The translations under genes and the position numbers were made by a program. DNA of 64,000 nt, from NCBI GenBank assembly GCA_004297545.1, contig SCTB01000085.1, positions 1 to 64,000 on the forward strand, in the 5' to 3' direction. Below, in pieces: positions 9,470-18,655 of this stretch. The stretch comes from Alphaproteobacteria bacterium. Its GTDB lineage: Bacteria; Pseudomonadota; Alphaproteobacteria; Micavibrionales; UBA2020. The notes below the pieces were generated by a model that searched no databases, had not been told where the DNA came from, and saw only the letters and a program-made list of their open reading frames with translations. The stretch's first letter is position 1. Each line of letters opens with the position of its first letter.

Positions 9470-9474
9470 GTTGA

Positions 9475-11058
9475 TTATCCTTTCTTATCTACGAAGCAGA
9501 CCGACGAGGAGGGTTCTCCCTTCTCATCGCCGTCGATAATTTTGAGAAAAGTTGAAGAGCCGTCCTGCGGAAGCGCGAAGCCGCCTTCTTTGAGCAGGTT
9601 GTAGACTGCGTCCGCCTGCGCTTGCCTCTGTGCATGCTCCAGCGCTGGCGCCACGCTCACGTACCAAGAGGAACCTTCGGGACGATCTTTGACGGAAACG
9701 CCCGCTGATGTGAGATAGCTGCGATAAACATCCGCCGCTTTCCAATTCTTGTCGTGCCGTGCCTTGTCACGTGCGGATAGCACGGTTTGCAATGGCGGCG
9801 GCAATTCAGGTTTCGCGAGCGTAGCACCACCGAGCCCCAGCGCGCTGTCCGCGGCATCGAGGATGGCGAGCTTGTCCGGCGCAGAGAGCACGTCGTTGCG
9901 CATCGCTTCCCACAGTGCCGATAGCGCCACAGGAGAGTTCAGGTCGTCCTGCATCGCCGCGTCGATTTTGCCGATAACGGCTTTGGCCGCCGCCGAGGGC
10001 GGCGCGCCGGCGGGCGCTATTCCGCGCCATTCGTCCGCCTTGTGGCAGAGCGTGTCATAGGCCTGCCGTGCGGCATCGAGGGATTCAAAGCTGAACCTCA
10101 ACGGCCCGCGGTAATGCGCGGTGAGGCACAGGTAGCGGTAATGCAGCGGGTTATACCCTGCATCGATGACTTTCTGCAGCGTCATGAATTCGCCTTTGGA
10201 TTTCGACATCTTGCCGTCGTCCATCAAGAGGAATTCGCCGTGCAGCCAGTAGTTGACCCATTTATGGCCGAGGCAGGCCTCGGATTGCGCGATTTCGTTC
10301 GTATGATGCACGGGGATATGGTCGATGCCGCCACAGTGAATGTCAATCTGTTCGCCAAGGTATTTGGTAGCCATGGCCGAGCATTCGATATGCCAGCCTG
10401 GGAAACCTTCGCCCCAGGCACTTTCCCATTTCATGATCTGGTTCGGGTATTTGGAGCCCTGCAGCGTAAACCACAAAACAAAATCAGTCGGGTTGCGCTT
10501 GTTCGCATCCGCCTCGACGCGCCCCTGCGCCAGCTGGACTTCGGGCAGTCGCGCGAAGTCGGCATAGGCCGGGAATTGCGCCGTATCGAAATAGACGTTC
10601 GGCTGGTTGCCTCCTGCCTTATACGCGAAACCTTTTTTCTCAAGGCCGTCGATCATCCCCTGCATTTCCTTGATATGATCCGTCGCGCGGCAGACGATGT
10701 GCGGCCGCAGGATGCCCAGCTTGCGGCAGTCGTCGAAGAAGGCTTCCTCGTAAAACTTCGCGATGTCCCAAGGGGATTTCTGCTCGCGTTTGGAGGCAAG
10801 CGCCATTTTATCCTCGCCCTCGTCGGCGTCGGACTGCAGATGGCCCACATCGGTGATATTCATGACATGGGTAAGGCCGAGCCCAGCGCGCGCAATCGTG
10901 CGGCGCAGCAGGTCTTCGAAAATATAGGTGCGCAAATTACCGATATGCGCGTAGTTATAGACCGTGGGCCCGCAGCAATAGAGCCGCACGTTCTTGGGGT
11001 CGATTGCCCTGAACTCTTCCTTGGTCCGCGTCAGCGTATTGAAAAGATGTAAAGCCAT
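9475..11058 (-). CDS. cysS: Cysteinyl-tRNA synthetase
   Basis: MALHLFNTLTRTKEEF...VRLYCCGPTVYNYAHIGNLRTYIFEDLLRR; GWHIECSAMA; KMSKSKGEF. Confidence 0.98.
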   Translation of the reverse strand: MALHLFNTLTRTKEEFRAIDPKNVRLYCCGPTVYNYAHIGNLRTYIFEDLLRRTIARAGLGLTHVMNITDVGHLQSDADEGEDKMALASKREQKSPWDIAKFYEEAFFDDCRKLGILRPHIVCRATDHIKEMQGMIDGLEKKGFAYKAGGNQPNVYFDTAQFPAYADFARLPEVQLAQGRVEADANKRNPTDFVLWFTLQGSKYPNQIMKWESAWGEGFPGWHIECSAMATKYLGEQIDIHCGGIDHIPVHHTNEIAQSEACLGHKWVNYWLHGEFLLMDDGKMSKSKGEFMTLQKVIDAGYNPLHYRYLCLTAHYRGPLRFSFESLDAARQAYDTLCHKADEWRGIAPAGAPPSAAAKAVIGKIDAAMQDDLNSPVALSALWEAMRNDVLSAPDKLAILDAADSALGLGGATLAKPELPPPLQTVLSARDKARHDKNWKAADVYRSYLTSAGVSVKDRPEGSSWYVSVAPALEHAQRQAQADAVYNLLKEGGFALPQDGSSTFLKIIDGDEKGEPSSSVCFVDKKG

Positions 11059-11062
11059 GGTC

Positions 11063-11377
11063 CTATATCTTGAACGTCACGTAGAGCCCGCCCGCTTCCT
11101 GCGTCATCAGAGGCACCGCCTGCGCGATATAGCCGTTGTGCTTCTCGACCTTAAAGTAGCGCGCCACCGGCTGAAACAGGGTTTCGCCTTCCCCCGGACG
11201 CGCCGGGTCGAACTTGACGTAAAGCGTCTTCGCGGAGGATTTTTTGCAGTATTTCACGATATGGTCAAGCGTCTGCAGCGCGTCCTGCCGTTCCATGCCC
11301 CTGAGGTCGACTTTTACCTCGGCCTCGGCCGGGTTGGGGCTCCCGGCGCCCGCCATCTGATCGAAAATACTCATCAC
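11063..11377 (-). CDS. Uncharacterised small protein with possible degenerate Smr-like fold
   Basis: VKVDLRGMERQDALQTLDHIVKYCKKS resembles the Smr DLxGMxxxxA start but HGKG motif absent. Confidence 0.5.
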   Translation of the reverse strand: MMSIFDQMAGAGSPNPAEAEVKVDLRGMERQDALQTLDHIVKYCKKSSAKTLYVKFDPARPGEGETLFQPVARYFKVEKHNGYIAQAVPLMTQEAGGLYVTFKI

Positions 11378-11453
11378 AATCCCTTGTCAAACCTTGCTTT
11401 GGCCGTGCTATGGATAGTAGCAAAGTTCCAGCCCTGTTTTCGAGTCCTTAAAA

Positions 11454-12866
11454 ATGGCCCCCGTTGCCCCCGCTTTCGACCTGATTCTCAAAAACGGCCG
11501 CGTCGTGACGCCCGGCGGCATTGTTGACACCGATATCGCCGTCCGGGACGGACGGATTGCCGACCTCGGGGATTTCTCCCGCGCACCGGCCAAGGAAATC
11601 ATCGACTGCAAAAACCTCTATGTGCTGCCCGGCGTCATCGATACGCAGGTGCATTTCCGGGAACCGGGCCTGACGCATAAGGAAGATTTATCGACCGGCA
11701 CCCTGTCGGCCATTATGGGCGGCGTGACGACGGTGTTCGAGATGCCGAATACGGATCCGCTGACCATCACGGCGGCCACGCTACATGACAAGCTGCACCG
11801 CGCGGCGGAAAAAGCCTTTTGCGATTATGCGTTTTTTATCGGTGGCTGCGCGGAGAATGCGCATATCATCGGCGAGCTGGAAAAACTTCCTGGCTGCTGC
11901 GGCGTCAAGATTTTCATGGGGTCCTCCACCGGCGCGCTGCTGGCGGCGCAGGACGAAGTGATTCTAAAAATATTCCAGCACGGGTCGCGCCGCGTCGCGC
12001 TGCATGCGGAGGACGAGGAACGCCTGAAAAGCCGCAAATATATTGCGGAACAAAGCCATGATGTGAAGGACCATCCCGTCTGGCGCGACGTGGAATGCGC
12101 ACTGAAGGCGGTGCAGCGCGCGGTGAGGCTGGCGCGCGTCGCAGGCCGGAAGATCCATCTGCTGCATGTGACATCGGGCGACGAGATGGTTTTCCTGAAG
12201 GACCATAAGGACATCGCGACCATTGAGACCACGCCGCAGCACCTGACCCTGTCGGCGCCGGAATGTTACGAGAGATTGGGTCGCCTTGCCCAGATGAACC
12301 CGCCGATCCGCGACAAAAAGCACACCGAGATGCTGTGGACGGCGGTGCGCAACGGCACCGTCGACGTGCTGGGTTCCGACCACGCGCCGCATACGCTGGA
12401 AGAGAAAGCGAAAGAGTACCCCGCATCGCCCAGCGGCATGACCGGGGTGCAAACAATGCTGCCCGTGATGCTGGATCATGTGAACAAGGGAAATCTTTCT
12501 CTTGAAAGGCTCATTGATCTGCTGTCCCACGGACCGCAGCGCATCTACCAGATCGCTGGCAAAGGGCGCATTGCCGCGGGCTACGACGCCGATTTCGCTC
12601 TCGTGGACCTGAAACGCCGCGAAACCATCGCGAACCGCTGGATCAAGAGCAGGTGCGGCTGGACGCCCTTCGACGGCATGGCGGTGACAGGATGGGTTCA
12701 GGGCACCGTGCTGCGCGGAAGACCCGTCATGTGGGACGGGGAGCTGACAGAGGCCGCGAAATCGGGACTCGGGCGTGGCAAGGCCGTGAGATTCGCCGAT
12801 TCCTTGACATCGGCAAGCATCCCGGACGAGGCTGGTGTCATAATACCAAAGATTGAGTGCTGCTGA
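11454..12866 (+). CDS. pyrC: Dihydroorotase / cyclic amidohydrolase
   Basis: LPGVIDTQVHFREPGLTHKEDLSTGTLSAIMGGVTTVFEMPNTDP; GSDHAPHTLEEK. Confidence 0.9.
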   Translation: MAPVAPAFDLILKNGRVVTPGGIVDTDIAVRDGRIADLGDFSRAPAKEIIDCKNLYVLPGVIDTQVHFREPGLTHKEDLSTGTLSAIMGGVTTVFEMPNTDPLTITAATLHDKLHRAAEKAFCDYAFFIGGCAENAHIIGELEKLPGCCGVKIFMGSSTGALLAAQDEVILKIFQHGSRRVALHAEDEERLKSRKYIAEQSHDVKDHPVWRDVECALKAVQRAVRLARVAGRKIHLLHVTSGDEMVFLKDHKDIATIETTPQHLTLSAPECYERLGRLAQMNPPIRDKKHTEMLWTAVRNGTVDVLGSDHAPHTLEEKAKEYPASPSGMTGVQTMLPVMLDHVNKGNLSLERLIDLLSHGPQRIYQIAGKGRIAAGYDADFALVDLKRRETIANRWIKSRCGWTPFDGMAVTGWVQGTVLRGRPVMWDGELTEAAKSGLGRGKAVRFADSLTSASIPDEAGVIIPKIECC

Positions 12867-13069
12867 CGGCCAGAAACAGCGTCAATTTTCAATAACTTGG
12901 ATAATTAATAAATAAAAGGTGAAGGGCGCATCTACCCCTTACATCAAATTTTAAATAAATTCGCTTAAAATTGTGATTATGCTCGGGAACTTGGGGAAGT
13001 TTCCGAAAGCAACTAACGAGACGGGGTTATTCCGGGGTCATTTCTATCCTGGGAGTTTTAGGGGAACAT

Positions 13070-15271
13070 TTGGAAAAGGACACCACGAGCAAGCCGGAAG
13101 GACAGGATACGACACCCGCCGCCGCCCTGGGCGCGAAGCGCGGCCGCTGGGCCTTCATGCATTCAAGCGCCGCCGCCGCGTCGCCGCAGGTCTGGCGCAG
13201 CCGCATCAGCTGGCGCATCGCGCTGACCGTTTTCGCGACGCTGCTGTTCGTGCAGGGCGCCGTGCTGCTGTTCACCATCCGTCATTACGAGAGCGAGCGG
13301 CTGGACAGCCTGCGCGCGCTCGCCAATGCCGGCATTGCCGGCGCTCTCAACCATGACGCCGGCAAGGCAGCGCCCATCGGCGCCGGCGAAGCGGAGCACC
13401 TGCTGTCGAACACGGAGATCATCGGCATTTCCGTCTTCGGCGAGGATGCGAAGCCGCTGCAGCAGTTCGGCGAAAAGCCCGCGCTAGCCCCCGCCGGCAA
13501 GGCGGATATCGCCGCCGCAGTCAGGTCCGCAGATGGCATGAACTACGAAGTGATGTTCACGCCGCACGATCATGGCGTTCCGTATTACATCGTCGCGCGG
13601 GTCGATTCAAGCGCCGTCGAGCGCCAGATTTCGGAGCAGATACGCAAGACCGTCACCATCCTCCTGCTGATGTCCGGATTTGTGACGGCGGTCATGATGC
13701 TGGCGCTGGGCCAGTGGCTGCTGGAGCCCATCATGCTGCTGCGCACGAACCTTCTGAACGCGGCGAAGAACCCGGAAAAACCCGAGATCTTCCGCATGAA
13801 GAGGGAAACGCGCGACGAGATCGGCATCGCCATCCGCATCGCCAACGACCTGATCCGCCAGAACGCGAACAATCTGAAGCGCCTGCGCAGCCAGGCGGAG
13901 GACAAGATCCACAAGCTGGCCTACTTCGACGCGCTGACAGGGTTGCCGAACCGCACCTATTTCCTTGAAAAACTCGACGATCATATCCGCCACAAGGTCG
14001 TGGAGGAAGACCGCCGCATCGCCGTCATGTCCGTCGACCTCGACCATTTCAAGGACATCAACGACACCATGGGCCATGAATTCGGCGACAAGCTGCTGGA
14101 AGCCATCGGCCGGCGCCTGGTCAAGGCCCTGCCCGAGGACAGCGTTATTTCCCGCGCTTCCGCCGATGAATTCACGCTGATGGTCGTGCTCAAGCCGGAA
14201 TACCCGGATTCATCGATATTGGTGGACCGCATTTTCCACGCCATGACGGAGCCCGTGAGCATCCTGCAGGAACGCTTCCAGGTGCGCGTGTCGATCGGCG
14301 TTGCGCATTGCCCGGACGACGGCATGGAAGCGCGCCAAATTCTCAAGAACGCCGATATCGCCCTCAACCGCGCCAAGGAAGAAGGGCGCGACACGGTGCG
14401 CTATTACAGCCAGGACTTCGACCTGGCGGTCCAGCAGCGCTTCCAGCTCCTGCGCGACCTGCGCTCGGCGCTCGACGAAAACCAGCTGCAGCTGCATTTC
14501 CACCCGCAGTTCGACCTGCGCACGGGCCAGCTGATCGGCGCGGAGGCGTTGCTGCGCTGGTGGCTGCCCGACAACAGCCGCGAAGGCGGGTATTTCGTTT
14601 CGCCTGCCGAATTCATTCCTGTGGCCGAGCAGTCCGGCCTGATCGTCCCCATCGGCCAATGGGTTTTGAAGACCGCCTGCGCCGCCAACAAGAAGTGGCA
14701 GGAACAGGGCATCGCGCCATTCCGCATCGCCGTCAACATCTCGGGCGTGCAGTTCCACAAGGCGGATATCGTGACGCTGGTGGCCGACGTACTCAAGGAC
14801 ACCAAGCTCGACCCCAAATATCTGGAGCTGGAAGTCACCGAAAGCGTGTTCATGGAAAACATGCAGACGACCATCGACATCCTGAACCAGCTGCATCGGC
14901 AGGGCGTGGAACTGGCCGTTGACGACTTCGGCACGGGTTACTCCTCTCTCAGCTACCTGCGCCAGTTCCCCATCGATCGTCTTAAAATCGACCAGTCCTT
15001 TATCCGCAACGCCCTCGTCAACCCCGACGACCGCATGATCACCAAGACCATCATCAGCCTCGGCCACAGCCTCGGCCTGAAGGTCATCGCCGAAGGCGTG
15101 GAGACCAACGACCACGAGAACTTCCTGAAAGAGGAAGGCTGCGACGAGGTGCAGGGCTTCAAATACACAAAGCCGCTCAACATGGATAAATTCGTCGAAT
15201 TCGTCGTGAACCATAACCGCGAATTCGCCAAGAAGACGAAATTCGCCGTTGTGGATGAAAAAAAGGCCTGA
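13070..15271 (+). CDS. Membrane-anchored GGDEF-EAL protein, degenerate GGDEF
   Basis: Two TM segments, LAYFDALTGLPNRTYF, SRASADEF at the GGDEF position, GAEALLRWW, ELEVTESVFMEN, DDFGTGYSSLSYLRQFPIDRLKIDQSFI, KVIAEGVET. Confidence 0.94.
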   Translation: MEKDTTSKPEGQDTTPAAALGAKRGRWAFMHSSAAAASPQVWRSRISWRIALTVFATLLFVQGAVLLFTIRHYESERLDSLRALANAGIAGALNHDAGKAAPIGAGEAEHLLSNTEIIGISVFGEDAKPLQQFGEKPALAPAGKADIAAAVRSADGMNYEVMFTPHDHGVPYYIVARVDSSAVERQISEQIRKTVTILLLMSGFVTAVMMLALGQWLLEPIMLLRTNLLNAAKNPEKPEIFRMKRETRDEIGIAIRIANDLIRQNANNLKRLRSQAEDKIHKLAYFDALTGLPNRTYFLEKLDDHIRHKVVEEDRRIAVMSVDLDHFKDINDTMGHEFGDKLLEAIGRRLVKALPEDSVISRASADEFTLMVVLKPEYPDSSILVDRIFHAMTEPVSILQERFQVRVSIGVAHCPDDGMEARQILKNADIALNRAKEEGRDTVRYYSQDFDLAVQQRFQLLRDLRSALDENQLQLHFHPQFDLRTGQLIGAEALLRWWLPDNSREGGYFVSPAEFIPVAEQSGLIVPIGQWVLKTACAANKKWQEQGIAPFRIAVNISGVQFHKADIVTLVADVLKDTKLDPKYLELEVTESVFMENMQTTIDILNQLHRQGVELAVDDFGTGYSSLSYLRQFPIDRLKIDQSFIRNALVNPDDRMITKTIISLGHSLGLKVIAEGVETNDHENFLKEEGCDEVQGFKYTKPLNMDKFVEFVVNHNREFAKKTKFAVVDEKKA

Positions 15272-15325
15272 CCTTAATTCCTGCCGCGGTTGCGCCCCCT
15301 CCCCTCTTCCGTTATCTTAAACTGC

Positions 15326-16651
15326 ATGACAGGTCTTGTTTCCAAACCCGCTTCCAGCCTGAAAGGCACCGCCCGCGTTCCGGGCGATAAATCCATCTCT
15401 CACCGCTCGCTGATGTTCGGGGCGCTCGCAGAGGGCGTCACAACTGTGACTGGTTTGCTGGAAGGCGAGGATGTGCTGCGCACGGCGGCCGCACTGACCG
15501 CCATGGGCGCCGCGATCGAAACGCCAGCGGCGACGGGCGTCTGGCGCATCCGGGGCCTCGGCGCTGCGCCGCTGACCTCGCCGCGCGCAACCGTCTACCT
15601 TGGCAACAGCGGCACCTCCGCCCGGCTGCTGATGGGGCTGGCCGGCGGCTATCCACTGCAGGCGGTGTTTACGGGCGACGACTCGTTAAGCCGCCGCCCG
15701 ATGGGCCGGGTTATCAAGCCCCTGTCGCAAATGGGGGTGCGCTTCGAAACCAGCGACGGCGACAGGATGCCGCTGAAAATCATCGGCGCGGATAATCTGA
15801 CCCCGATCGAATACACGCTGCCCGTCGCCTCCGCGCAGGTGAAATCCGCCATTCTGCTGGCGGGGCTGCATGCCAGGGGCAATACTGTCGTCACCGAACC
15901 CTCGCCCACACGCGACCATACGGAGCGCATGCTGCGGTTCCTGGGCGCGGATATCACTTCTGTCACGCAGAACGACGGCTCCAATGTCATCACGCTGAAA
16001 GGCTTCCCGAAGCTGGTCGCCCGCGATTTCACGGTGCCGTCAGACCCCAGCTCCGCCGCTTTTCTGACCGTGGCGGCGCTGATTACAAAAGATTCCGACG
16101 TGCTGATACCCAATGTATCCGTGAACCCTTTAAGGGCGGGTATTTACGAGACCCTGCGCGAGATGGGCGGCGACATCACGTTTGAAAACCCGCGCGAAGC
16201 TTCCGGCGAGCCAGTGGCGGATATCCGCGTGCGCTCCAGCGCGCTAAAGGGGATAACGGTGCCGCCGGCACGCGTTCCCTCGATGATCGATGAATTCCCG
16301 GTGCTGTCTGTCGCGGCGTCTTTCGCGGAGGGAAAGACCTATATGTCCGACCTCGCCGAGCTGCGCGTGAAGGAAAGCGACCGGCTGGCCGCCATCGCCA
16401 GGGGCCTCGCCCAGACCGGCGTAAAGGCAGAGATGGGCGAAGATACACTGACCGTCCATGGCGGTCAGACGCCCCAGGGCGGTTGCACCATCGCCGCAAA
16501 CCTTGACCACCGCATCGCGATGAGCTTTCTGATCATGGGCCTGGCGGCGAAAGAACCCGTCGCCATCGATGATTCAGAAACCATCGGCACCAGCTTTCCG
16601 GGTTTTGCAGGGCTGATGAATGCGCTGGGCGCGGGCATCGGGCCGGCTTAG
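15326..16651 (+). CDS. aroA: 3-phosphoshikimate 1-carboxyvinyltransferase (EPSP synthase)
   Basis: LKGTARVPGDKSISHRSLMFGALAEG; LGNSGTSARLLMG; ELRVKESDRLAAIARGL. Confidence 0.97.
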   Translation: MTGLVSKPASSLKGTARVPGDKSISHRSLMFGALAEGVTTVTGLLEGEDVLRTAAALTAMGAAIETPAATGVWRIRGLGAAPLTSPRATVYLGNSGTSARLLMGLAGGYPLQAVFTGDDSLSRRPMGRVIKPLSQMGVRFETSDGDRMPLKIIGADNLTPIEYTLPVASAQVKSAILLAGLHARGNTVVTEPSPTRDHTERMLRFLGADITSVTQNDGSNVITLKGFPKLVARDFTVPSDPSSAAFLTVAALITKDSDVLIPNVSVNPLRAGIYETLREMGGDITFENPREASGEPVADIRVRSSALKGITVPPARVPSMIDEFPVLSVAASFAEGKTYMSDLAELRVKESDRLAAIARGLAQTGVKAEMGEDTLTVHGGQTPQGGCTIAANLDHRIAMSFLIMGLAAKEPVAIDDSETIGTSFPGFAGLMNALGAGIGPA

Positions 16652-16653
16652 CG

Positions 16654-16983
16654 CTATTTTTCCTTATCGCCTTCGTAGTAATAGCCTTTCAGGAAGGCGC
16701 CGTGCTGCTCGCGCTTCTTAAAGCACATCTGCAGAAGGTCGTGCTCATGCGTTCCCATTTCATGGGCAATGCAAAAAATGGCCTCGAGCATGTCGGCAAG
16801 TTCGATGAGCTTTTCGTGCGGCGTGTCGGCTTCAAGGTATTCGTTATATTCCTCGATCATCTTCGCCTGCAGGGCCTCGATAAGCCTGTCGCCCGTCAGC
16901 ACGGTAATGACAGGATCCCGCCCGTCCGCGCGGATGATGTCGGGGATCTTGTCCCGGATAAGCTTGTTCGTTCTTCTGTGCAT
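16654..16983 (-). CDS. MazG-like / phosphoribosyl-ATP pyrophosphohydrolase-like protein
   Basis: NKLIRDKIPDIIRADG...ALQAKMIEEYNEYLEA...KLIELADMLEAIFCIA; start at 16983 preferred. Confidence 0.82.
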   Translation of the reverse strand: MHRRTNKLIRDKIPDIIRADGRDPVITVLTGDRLIEALQAKMIEEYNEYLEADTPHEKLIELADMLEAIFCIAHEMGTHEHDLLQMCFKKREQHGAFLKGYYYEGDKEK

Positions 16984-17112
16984 GGGTCTTCGCTTTTGAA
17001 CGCTTCGATAACGCATCATACCAGAGCCGGCGGCGGGGTCTATTGAGATATGGGGCGCGCAGGCCTAGGATATCCGCGACGGGCAAGTTCCAAAAGAAGG
17101 GGCGCGGATATC

Positions 17113-17457
17113 ATGGCACGCGATAAATGCAAGGCCTGCGGCAGTTCCGATTTATACCATGGGCGCATGGCGGCACAGGGCGGCGTGATGCTGGGCCGCG
17201 CGAAGGGCATGTCATGGTCGATGGTAATGATCAAATGCGCCGTCTGCGTCACCTGCGGCGCGGTCGAGCCCTATGTCGAGGATACGGGGCTTGCGAAGGT
17301 CAGGGAATGGAAGGCCGCTGAATCGCATCAGGTCCCGCCCACGACCGATTCCGGCTCCCCCATCAACCCCGGCACGATCCTGCTGTTCCTCGCCCTGACG
17401 GGCGTTTTCGCCGCGCTTATCGTGCATATGCTGAGTATCGCCGAGAAGCTGAAGTAA
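17113..17457 (+). CDS. Small zinc-ribbon-like membrane protein
   Basis: CKACGSSDLYHG...CAVCVTCGAVEPY Cys clusters plus C-terminal TM ILLFLALTGVFAALIVHML. Confidence 0.7.
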   Translation: MARDKCKACGSSDLYHGRMAAQGGVMLGRAKGMSWSMVMIKCAVCVTCGAVEPYVEDTGLAKVREWKAAESHQVPPTTDSGSPINPGTILLFLALTGVFAALIVHMLSIAEKLK

Positions 17458-17713
17458 AAATTACGTCGCAAAATATTATGTAATATACCGATCGGCGGGA
17501 CCGGAGTCGGGGAAAATCAGGCGCTTTACCGAAACTTTTAAAGTCTGCCGATAACATCTCCTTTTATTACATGGTCTTTAACCACTTGATATAAGCTCAT
17601 TTTTCGTGGTAGAAGTTTTCGTCCTTGAAAAAATGTTAACATTATGTTAACCTTTTATTAATAGTTTTTTAACAGGTCGCGACCGATCAAAGCTGCCTGA
17701 CGGGGGATGTGTA

Positions 17714-18499
17714 ATGCCAATCGTGAACTTCAGGAAGACTGATTTTCTGCCCGCGCAGGAGCAAGGCTCCGCGTTGCAGAAGAAGCTGGTCATCACGGTG
17801 GACGGCCCTGCCGCCAGCGGCAAGGGCACGCTGGCCAAAAAGCTTGCGGAACGTCTGGGCTATGCCTATCTCGATACTGGCGCCCTGTATCGCGCCGTCG
17901 CCATGGCGACCCTCGAAATCGGCGGCGACCCTAACTATTTTCAAGATGTCCAGCCCGCCCTCGACATCATCAAGCGCAACCTGACGCCGGAACTGCTGGC
18001 CAGCGCAGCGCTGCGCACCCCTGAAGTTTCCGATGCCGCGTCCAAGGTGGCGGCGATCCCTGAAGTGCGTCAGGCCCTGCTGGATTATCAGCGTGAATTC
18101 GCTGAAAATCCCCCCGGCCTGGTGGGCGGCGCCGTGCTGGACGGGCGCGATATCGGGACTGTCGTCTGCCCGGACGCGGACATCAAGTTTTTCATCACCG
18201 CCTCCGTCGAGGAACGCGCCAAGCGCCGCTATACGGAGCTGTCCGAAAGACACGACGACGTGACATTCGAGCGGGTTCTGGGCGACCTGAAAGCCCGCGA
18301 CCTGCGCGATGCTACCCGCGCCGTGGCCCCCACGCTGGCGGCCGAGGACGCCTATATCCTCGACACGACCGGACTTAACCCCTCGGAAACGCTCGAAGAA
18401 GCCATTGCTGTCATCCGGTCCCGCTTCCTTTCCGAAACCAACGACAATGCCCTGGCGGCGGCAAAACCCCCGGCCCCGGCCCAGAAAACCGCGCTTTAA
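17714..18499 (+). CDS. cmk: Cytidylate kinase
   Basis: ITVDGPAASGKGTLAKKLAERLGYAYLDTGALYRAVA; LDGRDIGTVVCPDADIKFFITAS. Confidence 0.97.
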   Translation: MPIVNFRKTDFLPAQEQGSALQKKLVITVDGPAASGKGTLAKKLAERLGYAYLDTGALYRAVAMATLEIGGDPNYFQDVQPALDIIKRNLTPELLASAALRTPEVSDAASKVAAIPEVRQALLDYQREFAENPPGLVGGAVLDGRDIGTVVCPDADIKFFITASVEERAKRRYTELSERHDDVTFERVLGDLKARDLRDATRAVAPTLAAEDAYILDTTGLNPSETLEEAIAVIRSRFLSETNDNALAAAKPPAPAQKTAL

Positions 18500-18655
18500 C
18501 CCCCATTTTCCCCGGTATTTTGAGCCTTTTCAGGCCTTTTTCGTTGACTCTTCACCTCTTCACCCTTAATTATCCCTTTGAACGGCCAGGCGGGCCCGGG
18601 TGCCGCATGGCAGCCCTTTGGCCGTATTCCGCATACAAAAGAGAGAACTTAACCT

